Below are positions 16,698 through 25,474 of a stretch of DNA of 64,000 bases, in pieces. Positions within the stretch are counted from its first letter, which is position 1. Every line of letters begins with the position of its first letter. Origin of the DNA: Actinomadura rudentiformis (lineage in GTDB: Bacteria > Actinomycetota > Actinomycetes > Streptosporangiales > Streptosporangiaceae). The position numbers were made by a program, and so were the translations under genes. The stretch covers positions 62,001 to 126,000 of the forward strand of contig NZ_WBMT01000004.1 of NCBI RefSeq assembly GCF_008923185.1, given 5' to 3'. The notes beneath the pieces were generated by a model. It was not told the DNA's origin and ran no database searches. It worked only from the letters and a program-made list of their open reading frames with translations.

Positions 16698-17322
16698 TAG
16701 GCGTTTCGCGTGTCGCGATAACTGATATGCGTGCCTCTACGCGAAAGAAGGATGGGTTTCGCGGGTGAGCAGCGACATGACCACGGCAGCAGAGGTGTTG
16801 AACGCCAAGTAGATGTCAGTAATTGAGCCGAGTGCCGTCGCTGATGCACCATATATGTCAGTGAACGCCGGTGCATCCTCATTCTGGTGGGCGCTTGAAC
16901 TGGGAAGATATGGCACCGGGGTTCCCTTGTCCGACCGACTGTGATCTTGTGCGCCTGGACGGGTCAGGAGTTCGCCAGGGCGCTATCGCGCCGAGTTTGT
17001 CAGTTTTTCGGCGATTGAGTCGTGAGTTTAAAGCATTCGATCCATATTCTCGCGAGCTAGGATCGATAAGGAATAGCCGCTCATTCGCAGAGGCTGCCTC
17101 CGGGTAGCGTAACGACGGAGCGCGGCAGGCACCCGAAGAAATAGGTGCCTTGAATTTCTGGCGTGCAGGCTCGGCCCGGGACCTTCCTCATCGGCCTGGT
17201 GGCCTGCCCGGCCGTTGCCGCCGCGGCCATGGCCGACCGGTGGCCCGCCGCGACTTGCCGTGAGGGTCGGCGTCTGATGTGTCGCGATGCTTGGCGAGGC
17301 CGGCTCGGCGCCCCTGGTCGGC
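16698..17322. other. gene-poor, relatively AT-rich stretch
   Basis: About 620 bp between the resolvase relic and the coiled-coil gene, visibly less GC-rich than its surroundings around 16790-17130. No ORF shows a family signature; short frames are low complexity. Probably old insertion sequence debris or a foreign insertion point. Confidence 0.4.
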
Positions 17323-18525
17323 CTAGGTGTCGCCATCGTGACCGTCGTCGGCGGTGGCGGTGAGGGCGGCTTCGGCGTGCAGGGCGCGTTGCAGGTGGGT
17401 GGTGGCCTCGGCGCGGGCGGCGTCGCGGTCGGCGGTGAGCGCGTCGATGGTGGCGGTCAGCCTGGCGGTGGTGGTGAGGTGGGTTTCGCGGGCGGTGTCG
17501 CGTTCGCGGTGGGCGGCGGCGACCGCCTCGGCGGCGGTGGTGCGTTCCTGCCGGGCTAGTTGTTCGGCGCCGTCGGCCCGGTCGGTGGCGGTCTGGGCGG
17601 TCTGCTCGGCCCGGGTCAGGGCTTGGCGGAGTGCGCTGATCTCGGCCTGCTGGGCGGTCAGCCGGTCGGTGGCGTCGGCGAGCCGGCTGCGGGTGGCGGC
17701 GAGCTCGCCGGTGCGCTGGTCCAGGTCGGTGCGGGTGCGGGCGTGTGCGTCCTGGGCCTGGGTCAGAGACTGGCGGAGCTGGCGCAGGTCCTGTTCGGCC
17801 TCGGCCAGCCGCTGCTCGGTCTGGTCGAGGCGTTGCTGGGTGGTGCGTGCGGCGCCCTCGGCGGCTTGGCGGGCATCGGCCTCGGTGCGGGCGGTCTGGC
17901 GGGCAGCCTCGGCGGCGGTGCGGGCGGCGCGGGCGATCTCTTCGGCGGCCAGCGCGCGTTCTTCGGCGTGGTCGCGGGCGGCCTCGGCGGTGTCGGCCTG
18001 GAGGCGCGCGGCGTCGGCGTCGACCTCGGCGCTGTGGCGGGCCGTCTCGGCCTCGCGGGCCCGGGTGTCGGCCTGGGCGGCCTGCTGTTCCAGTGCGGTG
18101 TTGCGGGCCACGACGGTGTCGACGATCTCTTGCAACCGGTCGGCGGTCTCCCGTTCGCGGTCGGCGCGTTCGCGGGCGGCGGCGGCCATCCCGGTCAGGA
18201 CGGTGCGCAGCGCGGCCAGCGGCTCGGCGACGGCGGCCGCTGCTGGGCTGCGGTTGGCGGCGTGTGCCTCGGCCTGGCAGTCCTTAATCACATTCTCGTC
18301 GGCGTCCAGCTGTGGCGGGCAGTACTCCGGGCGGCGCCCGCGCGCCTTGGGCGGTCGCGGCAGTGCCGTGTCGCAGTACTTGCACCGGCCCCACGGCGCC
18401 GCCGGGTCCGCCCCAGGGCGCCGCCCGCCGCGCGTGGCGGGGATTTCGATGTCGACCGGCCGTCCGTGCGCTTGTGTCACCGGTTCCGCGTCGGGCAAGC
18501 CGGGGCCGCCAAGATCACTGCTCAT
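17323..18525 (-). CDS. zinc-finger coiled-coil protein (KfrA-like layout)
   Basis: 400 aa. Residues about 45-95 hold a Cys cluster CKYCDTALPRPP...YCPPQLDA...DCQAEAHAAN, a likely zinc-binding DNA-contact module. From about 100 to the end the protein is one long Ala/Arg/Glu-rich coiled coil (AEEIARAARTAAEAARQTAR is typical). The layout, a short DNA-binding head and a very long coiled coil, matches KfrA-type proteins, but no HTH is seen. A divergent neighbour is an intact tyrosine recombinase (18877) with inverted repeats at its start. It could be an architectural or accessory factor for that recombinase (inference). Confidence 0.75.
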   Translation of the reverse strand: MSSDLGGPGLPDAEPVTQAHGRPVDIEIPATRGGRRPGADPAAPWGRCKYCDTALPRPPKARGRRPEYCPPQLDADENVIKDCQAEAHAANRSPAAAAVAEPLAALRTVLTGMAAAARERADRERETADRLQEIVDTVVARNTALEQQAAQADTRAREAETARHSAEVDADAARLQADTAEAARDHAEERALAAEEIARAARTAAEAARQTARTEADARQAAEGAARTTQQRLDQTEQRLAEAEQDLRQLRQSLTQAQDAHARTRTDLDQRTGELAATRSRLADATDRLTAQQAEISALRQALTRAEQTAQTATDRADGAEQLARQERTTAAEAVAAAHRERDTARETHLTTTARLTATIDALTADRDAARAEATTHLQRALHAEAALTATADDGHDGDT

Positions 18526-18659
18526 GGCCCCATGCTCTCATTTCTTTTCCTCGCAAGTAATGAAATCAGCCTCCTAGATTTCCTGAGGACGAAAAGTAGG
18601 CAGCGCATAATCGCGCTTATGCGCATGGAGCGGTGCGCGCCGCCCAACTGCGTCAGGTT

Positions 18660-18741
18660 GGGGCGTCGGTGCAGTTCGTCACTTTTCTGACCTGCGTGTT
18701 CGTCACTTGGTGGCAGTGGATTCGTCACGAGGTGGCAGTGG
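18660..18741 (-). repeat. IS21-like terminal sequence with tandem GTCAC/GTGGCAGTGG units (copy 2)
   Basis: Three TTCGTCAC units start at 18675, 18699 and 18721; the last two continue as GTGGCAGTGG. The reverse complement (GTGACGAAC-A-CGCAGG-T-CAGAA) matches the 16605-16654 copy. The copies face each other across the coiled-coil gene. Typical of multi-repeat ends of IS21-like elements, without a transposase. Confidence 0.5.
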
Positions 18742-18852
18742 CAGCACAGCTGCGGTGGGACGCGTCAGGGCGTTGAGCATCGGCTTGGGTATCTTCGGGG
18801 TGCCCTCGGTAGGGCGGCTCGGCTGCCCGGCCTGGCGTAGCTTCTTATACTT

Positions 18853-18936
18853 GAATATAGGAAGTACGCTCTGGGTGTGACTTCCTATATTCCGGTCGAC
18901 GATGCACGCCAGGGCGCCGAAAACACTTCCTATATT
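18853..18936. repeat. three GAATATAGGAAGT/ACTTCCTATATT repeats at recombinase start
   Basis: GAATATAGGAAGT (18853-18865) and ACTTCCTATATTC (18880-18892) are perfect 13-bp inverted repeats around a 14-bp spacer that contains the GTG start of the recombinase. A third copy, ACTTCCTATATT, lies inside the gene at 18925-18936, 45 bp after the second, and gives a duplicated TSYI peptide. Candidate operator or core recombination site. Confidence 0.7.
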
Positions 18937-19914
18937 TCGCCGCCATCAGACGGCGGTGCCACTTCACCCAAGCGGCGCCGACGGGGAGCCACCGCCACCC
19001 GCGTACCCGAGCGCTACGCCACGGCGTTCGCCACCTACAGCGCCGCGCTGACCAAGCACAGTTTCCCCCTGGACGCCGACACCGTCACCAACTATCTGTC
19101 GCGCGTGCGCCAGTATCTGGCCTGGCTGGAGGTCGCGGCGCTGGACGGCGACCCGCTCACCGATCCGGCCGCGCGCGACTGGGCTGCCCGTGACTACCGC
19201 GCCCACCTGCTGACGGTGCTCAAACGCAAGCCCGCCACCGTCAACGCGCACCTGACCGCCATCGACGACTTCAACCGCCGCATCGGACTGGGCCCGGCGG
19301 CCGCCAAGCGCCTGGGCCTGCCCAACCTGGCACCCCGTGCGCTGGACCAACGCGCCCAGGTCCGCTTCCTGCGCGAGGTTGAACGCAGCCCCGCCCGTGA
19401 CCGCGCCATGGCCTACACCGCCTTCTACGCCGGTCCGCGCATCCATGAACTGGTCGCCTTGAATGTCGATGATCTGCGCATCTCCGCCCGCAAAGGCGTC
19501 TTGATCGTCCGCATGGGAAAGGGCGGCAAGTACCGCGAGATCCCCTTGCATCCCAAGCTCCGCGCCGAACTGCAGACCTGGCTGACCGAACGCGCCGCGC
19601 TGCCCGGCTCAGGCGCCGGCACCGGCAGCGCGGCGTTGTTCCTCAACGCCCGCGGTGGCCGACTGTCGGCACGCGCCGCCACCGGCGTACTCAATGGCAT
19701 CGCCGACCGGGCCGGACTCACGGTCGGCGCCGATGAGGACTTCACCACCCACGTGCTCCGCCACACCCTGGGCACCACCCTGGCCCGGCGCGGCGTGGAC
19801 GTCGTCACCATCGCCGAACTGCTCGGCCACTCCCTGGAGACCGCCCGCCGCTACACCCTGCCCACTCACGCCGACCGCCAGGCCGCCATCGACAGCCTCA
19901 CCGTCGACGATTGA
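18877..19914 (+). CDS. tyrosine recombinase / site-specific integrase
   Basis: 345 aa from GTG 18877, with all catalytic residues visible: Arg188 (AGPRIHE), Lys in GKGGK (about 214-218), His292 and Arg295 (THVLRH), His318 (LLGHS) and Tyr326 (RRYT). The N-terminal core-binding domain is at about 45-140. Residues 1-40 are unusual and include the repeated TSYI motif coded by the ACTTCCTATATT repeats. It appears intact and is divergent from the zinc-finger coiled-coil gene. Cuts and rejoins DNA at short sites; no other element genes are beside it. Target site unknown. Confidence 0.9.
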   Translation: MTSYIPVDDARQGAENTSYISPPSDGGATSPKRRRRGATATRVPERYATAFATYSAALTKHSFPLDADTVTNYLSRVRQYLAWLEVAALDGDPLTDPAARDWAARDYRAHLLTVLKRKPATVNAHLTAIDDFNRRIGLGPAAAKRLGLPNLAPRALDQRAQVRFLREVERSPARDRAMAYTAFYAGPRIHELVALNVDDLRISARKGVLIVRMGKGGKYREIPLHPKLRAELQTWLTERAALPGSGAGTGSAALFLNARGGRLSARAATGVLNGIADRAGLTVGADEDFTTHVLRHTLGTTLARRGVDVVTIAELLGHSLETARRYTLPTHADRQAAIDSLTVDD

Positions 19915-20111
19915 TCGTCACCCAGCGGTATGGGCCGCGGCTCAACACCGCTGGTCATTGGTCCGTTGGATGCGGGTTCGGGCCCGGACCTGGCCGGTGG
20001 CTTTTTGGCCGGGCGTATCCAGCCGCTCGGACCGGGGTCCCAGTAGTCCCGGGGAAATTTTGGTCGGATTTGGCTGACCTGCGCTGACGCGGTCATGCGA
20101 GACGGGATCAA

Positions 20112-21023
20112 TCAGCCCGTGGCCGCTGTCTGCTGGTCGTGTTCGCGGAGCATGCGCATCACGGTGGCGGCTGAGGGGTGCTGGCCTTTCTTCTTGCCAG
20201 TGGTGATGACGAGCCGGGAGGCGATGTCGCGCAGGCTGTGGTTGTTCTCGCGCAGGTGGAGGGCGACGGCGAGCATGGCGTCGTCGGTGACGGTGGCGCC
20301 GCCGATGTTCTTGCCGCGGCTGCGGGCGGACTCGTGGCCTTCCAGGGTGCGGTCACGGATGTACTCGCGTCCCATCCCGGACAGGGCGGCCAGCACGGTG
20401 AACACGATTCCGGACGGGTCGTGGGTGCCTTGCAGTTCGCCGGTGAGGAACTCCAGGCCGATGTCGCCTGCCTTGAGTTGCTCGGCCAGCGCCGCGAGTT
20501 CGATGCCGAGTCTGAGCCGCTTGTGCTCGTGAACGACAAGGGTGACCGCGACGCCGGAGGCGCGCATCTCGCGGGCGAGGTCGATGGCCTTGTCGAGTTC
20601 GGGGCGGCGGGTGGTGCGGGTGGAGATCTTCTCGTGGAAGGTCCGGGTGACGCCCGCGGCCTTGAGTGAGCCGAGCTGGGTGTCCAACTGGCGGAGGGTG
20701 GAGGCGCGGGCGTAGCCGATCCGCACGTGCCCAGCCACCTTGCCGCCGGCCGTCGCGGGGCGGGGCAGTTCGGTCCAGTCCGTGCCGGGCTTGCGGATCG
20801 GGGGTGTGGGGACGCTCAGGGTTTTAGCGAGGGAGGGCACGAGCCGGAACCGGGCGGTGTGGTACTGGATGGCCACCTTGCCCTTGCCGGTGCGGCACGG
20901 TGACCCGGCGGGCGCGGCGCAGCTGGACATCGGGCAGTCGCTTGCTTCCACGCGAAGGAAGTCGTCGTCGCTCACCCCGAGATTGTTTTCATGTGGGTGT
21001 TCCACGCGTCTCTTCGTATGCAA
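20112..21023 (-). CDS. serine recombinase with N-terminal Cys-rich extension
   Basis: 303 aa. Residues about 25-95 carry a Cys-rich module with CPMSSCAAPAGSPC and then YHTARF, a likely zinc-binding segment seen fused or adjacent to some actinobacterial resolvases. The resolvase domain begins at about 100 with GYARAST (nucleophile Ser108), followed by EKISTRTTRRPELDKAI and LDKAIDLAREM, and the E-helix GMGREYIRDRTLEGHES. The C-terminal HTH is NHSLRDIASRLVITTGKK. It appears intact, with its inverted repeat at 21073-21098 upstream. Probable invertase/resolvase; its substrate is not visible here. Confidence 0.8.
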   Translation of the reverse strand: MHTKRRVEHPHENNLGVSDDDFLRVEASDCPMSSCAAPAGSPCRTGKGKVAIQYHTARFRLVPSLAKTLSVPTPPIRKPGTDWTELPRPATAGGKVAGHVRIGYARASTLRQLDTQLGSLKAAGVTRTFHEKISTRTTRRPELDKAIDLAREMRASGVAVTLVVHEHKRLRLGIELAALAEQLKAGDIGLEFLTGELQGTHDPSGIVFTVLAALSGMGREYIRDRTLEGHESARSRGKNIGGATVTDDAMLAVALHLRENNHSLRDIASRLVITTGKKKGQHPSAATVMRMLREHDQQTAATG

Positions 21024-21359
21024 CGACCCATGAAACGAGATCGGGCTCTGGATGACCTCGGGCTGGCGGGGTGTTTCATAGGTCCTCGCCTATGAAACGT
21101 CTGCGACCCCAGTCGCGGATTGTCTGAGCGGTCTCGTCGGTGGGGTCGGAGTCGGCCCAGTCGAGACAGCCGGAAAGGGCAATCTGGGATCTCCTCAGTC
21201 GACTGGGTTATCGAGCCATCGGCCGTCCCGCATGACCGTGCGCCCAACGAATTCGCGAAGGCCGTTCCAGACCTGGATGCACCTCGGAACCATGCACGTC
21301 CGGCTCCTGACCGGCAGAGACGGCGTGCCGCCGCCCCTCCTGTGGCCGTTGGTCTTCGG
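21024..21359. other. region with recombinase-linked repeat and no gene
   Basis: 336 bp upstream of the serine recombinase and downstream of an SDR gene. It holds the inverted repeat at 21073-21098 and a CCCATGAAACGAG half-site near 21028. No ORF with recognisable domains was found. Confidence 0.5.
21073..21098. repeat. inverted repeat GTTTCATAGG/CCTATGAAAC
   Basis: Perfect 10-bp arms around TCCTCG, 50 bp upstream of the serine-recombinase start. A further CATGAAAC lies at about 21030. Candidate operator or subsite of a recombination site. Confidence 0.6.
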
Positions 21360-22091
21360 TCAGACCGGTTCTTCGAAATGGAAGGACTTGATGAAGCAGT
21401 CGCGGGGTTGGCCGATCGCGAAGAGGATGCACTCGATCAGGGACTGGCTGGTGAGCGGGTCTGTGGGTCCGCGGGGTGTGGTGTGCCAGTCCGGCGCGAG
21501 TGGGTCTGCGTTGTTGAAGTCGGGTGGATAGAGAGAGATCACGCGTACTCCCTGCGGCCGCAGGCGTTTGGACAGGATTTCGGTGAATCCGGCCTGGGCG
21601 TTCTTTGCGCTGTAGAACGCGTCGTGGGCGTTGGAGCGGCTGTGGCCTGCGAGTCCGGCGGTTGAGATCATGGTGATGATGTCGGGTTTGTCGGAGCGCA
21701 GGAGCAGGGGCAGGAAGTTCTTGGTGGCCAGGATGGTGCCGGTCGCGCCGGAGGCGAGGGTGTCGATGATGTCGGCGTCCGAGACCGTCAGGAGGTCTTC
21801 GCCCTGGAGCCAGCGGGCGCCGTTGTTGACCAGCACGTCGATGTGGTCGGTGGTCTTCGCGACTTGCTGGACGAAGTGGGTGATGGAGGCTGGATCGGTC
21901 AGGTCACAGGCGAAGGCGTGGACTCGTGGGTTGCCTCGGTCATGGATCTCGTCGCGGGTGCGTTCGGCTGCCTTGAGCGTTCGTGCGGACAGAATGACCT
22001 GGGCGCCGAGGTCAGCGAGCCTGATGGCCAGGGCTCGTCCGAAGTCGCGTCCGGCTGCGGTGACGACGACAGTGTGGTCGTCGAGTCTCAT
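21360..22091 (-). CDS. short-chain dehydrogenase/reductase
   Basis: 243 aa. The cofactor motif reads TAAGRDFG (11-18), an unusual form of TGxxxGxG in which the first Gly is Ala and the last part reads DFG. NNGA near 90, Ser in TMISTAG, and YSAKN as the Tyr-Lys pair are present. Cytosolic NAD(P)-dependent oxidoreductase of unknown substrate. Downstream neighbour is the serine recombinase region, upstream an integrase relic. Confidence 0.85.
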   Translation of the reverse strand: MRLDDHTVVVTAAGRDFGRALAIRLADLGAQVILSARTLKAAERTRDEIHDRGNPRVHAFACDLTDPASITHFVQQVAKTTDHIDVLVNNGARWLQGEDLLTVSDADIIDTLASGATGTILATKNFLPLLLRSDKPDIITMISTAGLAGHSRSNAHDAFYSAKNAQAGFTEILSKRLRPQGVRVISLYPPDFNNADPLAPDWHTTPRGPTDPLTSQSLIECILFAIGQPRDCFIKSFHFEEPV

Positions 22092-22140
22092 GTGAGGTTT
22101 CCTGTTCGTGTGGTCGGCGGCTGTGGCTGAGGTCAGCGGC

Positions 22141-22450
22141 TTAGATCATCCAATCTCCGGCGGAGGCGCGTTGCCAGGCGACCGCGACGTCGATGTGGAC
22201 GCCGAGCATGCGGGCCAGCAGGCCGGCGGGAAGTTCGGTGGCGAACTGGAACAGCGCGGTGGAGCGGGCCTGGCAGGGTTGGATGCCGAGGTCCTTGAGA
22301 CGTTGTCCGTGGTGGGGGCCCCTGCCAGCGGATGGCCGGGGAGAGATGGGTGAGGCGTTCCCGAGCGGCCCATCGGACGAATCGGCCCGCGTGGTGGCCA
22401 ACGCGTTGGAGTACGACTTGGTATTTCTTGTTGGTGGTCGGGCTGCCGTT
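22141..22450 (-). pseudogene. C-terminal relic of a site-specific recombinase-like protein
   Basis: Minus strand gives QRLKDLGIQPCQARSTALFQ and then ATELPAGLLARMLGVHIDVA with AVAWQRASAGDWMI and stop at 22141. This is a C-terminal block I know from actinobacterial integrase-like proteins. A few more codons (RFVRWAARERLTHLSP) are recognisable in another frame up to about 22450. Catalytic residues are not included. Confidence 0.55.
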
Positions 22451-22508
22451 GTTACGGGCGTCGATACTGCCGAACCGCGCGGCGCGGCCCGCTGGCGACT
22501 TGCCCTAA

Positions 22509-22901
22509 TCAGCCGGTGAAGGAGTCGGGGCCGAAACGGCCCCAGGCCACGAAGGAGGCCATAGCGAGGTAGACGAGATTCAGCGCGACGTATCTGTATT
22601 GTTCGTAGCGGGCGTGGGTGATCATGGCGCCGATCATTAGCAGGATCCAGCAGACGGCGGTCACCGGCACCATCACCGGTGCGATGTCGAGCGCGGCCGG
22701 CAGGATCAGGCCGGCCGCGGCCGAGATCTCCAGGGCCCCGAGGGTTCGGACGAACCCGGCGCTTGCGTGCATGGTCCATCCCCCACCGGACTTCGCGCCC
22801 AACTCGTCCAGTTTGGCCTTGTTCATGAACGCTTTGGTGAGACCACCGAACAGGGCGAGGGCGGCAAGCAGGCCGGCAACGATCCAGAGGGCAAGGTTCA
22901 T
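22509..22901 (-). CDS. DoxX family membrane protein
   Basis: 130 aa, four hydrophobic helices, with N-terminal LALWIVAGLLAALALFGGLT and TKAFMNKAKL and the second-helix block VRTLGALEISAAAGLILPAA. It is a homologue of the 14298 protein. It lies downstream of nothing obvious; the SDR at 23395 is on the same strand with a 490-bp gap. Function unknown, perhaps redox related. Confidence 0.85.
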   Translation of the reverse strand: MNLALWIVAGLLAALALFGGLTKAFMNKAKLDELGAKSGGGWTMHASAGFVRTLGALEISAAAGLILPAALDIAPVMVPVTAVCWILLMIGAMITHARYEQYRYVALNLVYLAMASFVAWGRFGPDSFTG

Positions 22902-23394
22902 GAGCTTCTCCTTCAGGTGTAGGCGACGCGGGCTCGTCCGCGATCGGGGCCGCGCCGTTCGTTGCCGACGGGCTGCCGAAGGATGCCGTTCGCGGGTATC
23001 CGCGCCGGGCTTCCCGATGCCGTAACCGGTCAGGCATCAGTCACCGCCGAACCTGTGCATGTGACACCGCGCCAGCGTCAGGTGCGCCACCGCACGTACT
23101 GCTTGCGGCGAGGTCGAGCTGAACATTTCTTCGACGCTGTTGATGAGCATGTCCAGGCCGTAGCGGTCGCTCAGAACCCGACACCTGCACCAGCAGTGGG
23201 CCGGCCTCGACAGACAGGCTTGCGATGCCGAGGCTTCGGCTTGGGCGTCGGCCGTGTGTGAACGTTGATCCTTTGCTGCCACCGCGCCGAGCGACCAGCA
23301 TCGGCACCCTCGATGAGGGCCTTTCAGGCCAGCCCCGATCCGCCTGCCTGCGGATGTCTGTCTCGCGTGTCTGCCCACGCCCAGCGCACGAGTC
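22902..23394. other. gene-free stretch with possible SDR debris
   Basis: About 490 bp between the DoxX and SDR genes. A minus-strand segment near 23040-23180 reads LSDRYGLDMLINSVEEMFSS, which may be a remnant of an oxidoreductase, but no domain can be claimed. Confidence 0.35.
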
Positions 23395-24240
23395 TCACGG
23401 AGAGGACGTGTTGACCAGTGCGGCTACCTGGTCGTCGCCGATGGTTTCATCCGCAGAGTCGTCCACGAGATCGATACCGCCCGCCAACCAGCCGCCATCG
23501 ATGGTGTAGACGCTGCCGGTGATGAACGATGCACTATCACTGGCAAGGAACGTCACCAGGTTGGCGACATCCTCGCTACGCCCCGGCCGGCGCAATGGAA
23601 AGCGGCTGTCGACGTCGAGCTCCTCGCCGATCTTCCGCATCAGATCATTACTGGCGATGTACCCGGGACAGATGGCATTGACCCTGATACCGACCGGCCC
23701 CAGCTCCAAGGCAGCCGACTTGACCAAACCCAGCACACCGTGCTTCGACGCCGAGTATGCCGCTGCCCCCCGATTACCGGTGAGCCCGGCCGCCGATGCG
23801 GTGACTACAACCGAGCCGCCGCCCACATCGCGCATCGCTCGACCTGCTGCCTGCAGGCCGAGCAGCACACCCCGCAGATTCACCGCCATCGTGCGGTCCC
23901 ACTCCTCCAGCGGGTAGTCCAGAATGCCGGCCCAATGCCCTGTTCCGGCGTTGAGATGCGCAATGTGCACAGCGCCATAACGGGCGACCGTCTCGCGGAC
24001 CATCGCATCGTTGTCCTCCTGCGAGGCCACGTCGACCCGCCGCCCGAACGCTTCGCCACCGGCAGCCACGATCCGCTCGGCCGTCCGCTCAACGCGCTCA
24101 ACGCTCCGCCCTGCGCAGCACACTCGCACGCCCAAGGCCGCCAGCGTCGCCGCGGTCGCCGCGCCGATACCAGACCCCGCCCCGGTCACGACCGCGACCT
24201 TTCCTGCCAGCGAATCCATTCCCTGCTTCGTCAAAGTCAT
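23395..24240 (-). CDS. short-chain dehydrogenase/reductase
   Basis: 281 aa, classical SDR with TGAGSGIG (19-26), LNAGTG, Ser in VVTASAAG and YSASK. The PG motif and C-terminal FITGSVYTIDGG are typical of 3-oxoacyl-ACP reductase-like enzymes, with 30 extra residues at the end. Cytosolic NAD(P)-linked oxidoreductase; the substrate is not deducible. The transposase relic lies upstream. Confidence 0.9.
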   Translation of the reverse strand: MTLTKQGMDSLAGKVAVVTGAGSGIGAATAATLAALGVRVCCAGRSVERVERTAERIVAAGGEAFGRRVDVASQEDNDAMVRETVARYGAVHIAHLNAGTGHWAGILDYPLEEWDRTMAVNLRGVLLGLQAAGRAMRDVGGGSVVVTASAAGLTGNRGAAAYSASKHGVLGLVKSAALELGPVGIRVNAICPGYIASNDLMRKIGEELDVDSRFPLRRPGRSEDVANLVTFLASDSASFITGSVYTIDGGWLAGGIDLVDDSADETIGDDQVAALVNTSSP

Positions 24241-24442
24241 TGTTGTTCCTCCCGAACCCGAGCTCTGGTGCCCGTATCCAGCACAAGACGCAGGCGACTC
24301 GGTTTCTGTGACACCACACAGACATGACGTGCATCACAGACGGTCCGGTACTGGCAGGGATCGGTGCATCTTGCCCATCCCCGTCGAGCAGTACCGCGGC
24401 ACCGGCCAGGCATGGTCGTACCGATGAGTCCACGGCGGGCCG

Positions 24443-24838
24443 TTACGCCCACAGCAGTCCCGACTCGGCCGGGCGCAGCGGGCGCCAGCCTCCGCCGTCC
24501 AGCTTGGCGAGTTCGGCCTCCACGTCCACGGTGATGACGCCGAAGAAGTTGATGTTCTCGCTGTGGGCCGGGGAGATGTGCGCCAGGATCTCGTCCGGCA
24601 CGTCGCGGCCCTGGCCGCGCAGTTGTGATCTCGCTGACGTGCTGGATGCCGGTGTGCAGTGCGATCCGACCGACCGTCCATCGCAATGCCTGGGGAACCG
24701 GCCCTCCTGCTCGAAGAACTTCAGCAGCAGACCAAAGCCCAGACGCGTCAGGCCCGTCTTGTTCCCCATCTGCTCCCAGTCGCCGTCCATCAGCGTCCAG
24801 GCCGCGATCAGCTCCTCCGGCTCCCACTCCCGACGCAT
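24443..24838 (-). pseudogene. Tn3-family transposase relic with internal deletion
   Basis: The frame from ATG 24838 gives MRREWEPEELIAAWTLMDGD and WEQMGNKTGLTRLGFGLLLK, the first ~50 residues of a Tn3-family transposase (DUF4158). It then jumps through scrambled sequence to VPDEILAHISPAHSENINFF and GVITVDVEAELAKL, the last ~40 residues. A full protein is close to 1000 aa, so almost everything, including the DDE centre, is gone. Confidence 0.75.
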
Positions 24839-25378
24839 CCCCGCCGCTCCCTTCGCCCGACCGAACCCCGAGAACAGGGCAACACGATCAAACGGGGAAT
24901 GACGCCTACGCCCCGGTACACGCAATTCGTGACGACCACGAACCGCAACCGTGATCTAGCTCATCGCTACTTTGGGGCTGGGGCCAGTTCCGGGAGCGGA
25001 GGGCCTTGAAGTCCCAGAGTTCGCGCGGGCTGACGTGCCTCCACGTCGAACCCAGGGGTCTTCATGCTCTATGGATGGTTCTGGCCCTTGGGTTCGCTGG
25101 AACCGGTGAGGCGTCCTTCGACGGTGGCCGGGGTCTGGCGGTCTATCCACCCGGCTCCGGGTGTAGACGCGGTCGGCGGTGCTCCTCGCCGCGAGCGCCT
25201 CCTCCAGCATCAGGGTGGAGACTTCAGAGTGATCGTCTTGGCGGCGGTGAGCGGGCGGGCCAGTCCGGTGTCCAGGCGGATCAGCTTCGCACCGGTGGCC
25301 AGTTTGGTGCGGCCAGGCACAGTCGGGCAACGGTCCGTTCTTCATCAGGAGGGGATCGTCATCAACATCGACAGGAGA
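24839..25378. other. no gene recognised
   Basis: About 540 bp of scrambled high-GC sequence between the Tn3 relic and the terminator of the I36 gene. Open frames here carry no domain signature. Confidence 0.4.
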
Positions 25379-25404
25379 GCCGTCAGACCAACGGGTCTGA
25401 CGGC
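25379..25404 (-). terminator. hairpin terminator after the I36 inhibitor gene
   Basis: GCCGTCAGACC-AACG-GGTCTGACGGC, perfect 11-bp stem, 71 bp past the stop of the minus-strand I36 gene. No clear U-run, as usual in actinomycetes. Confidence 0.65.
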
Positions 25405-25474
25405 CCTGAATCATTCCGCCACGACTACTCGACGTCGACAGGCGCCTGCTAAATCAAGTCTGGGTGGAGAGGTG

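Noticed and set aside
18660..18936. Repeats as a CRISPR array
   Set aside because: Only three short units with no regular spacers and no cas genes in the window.
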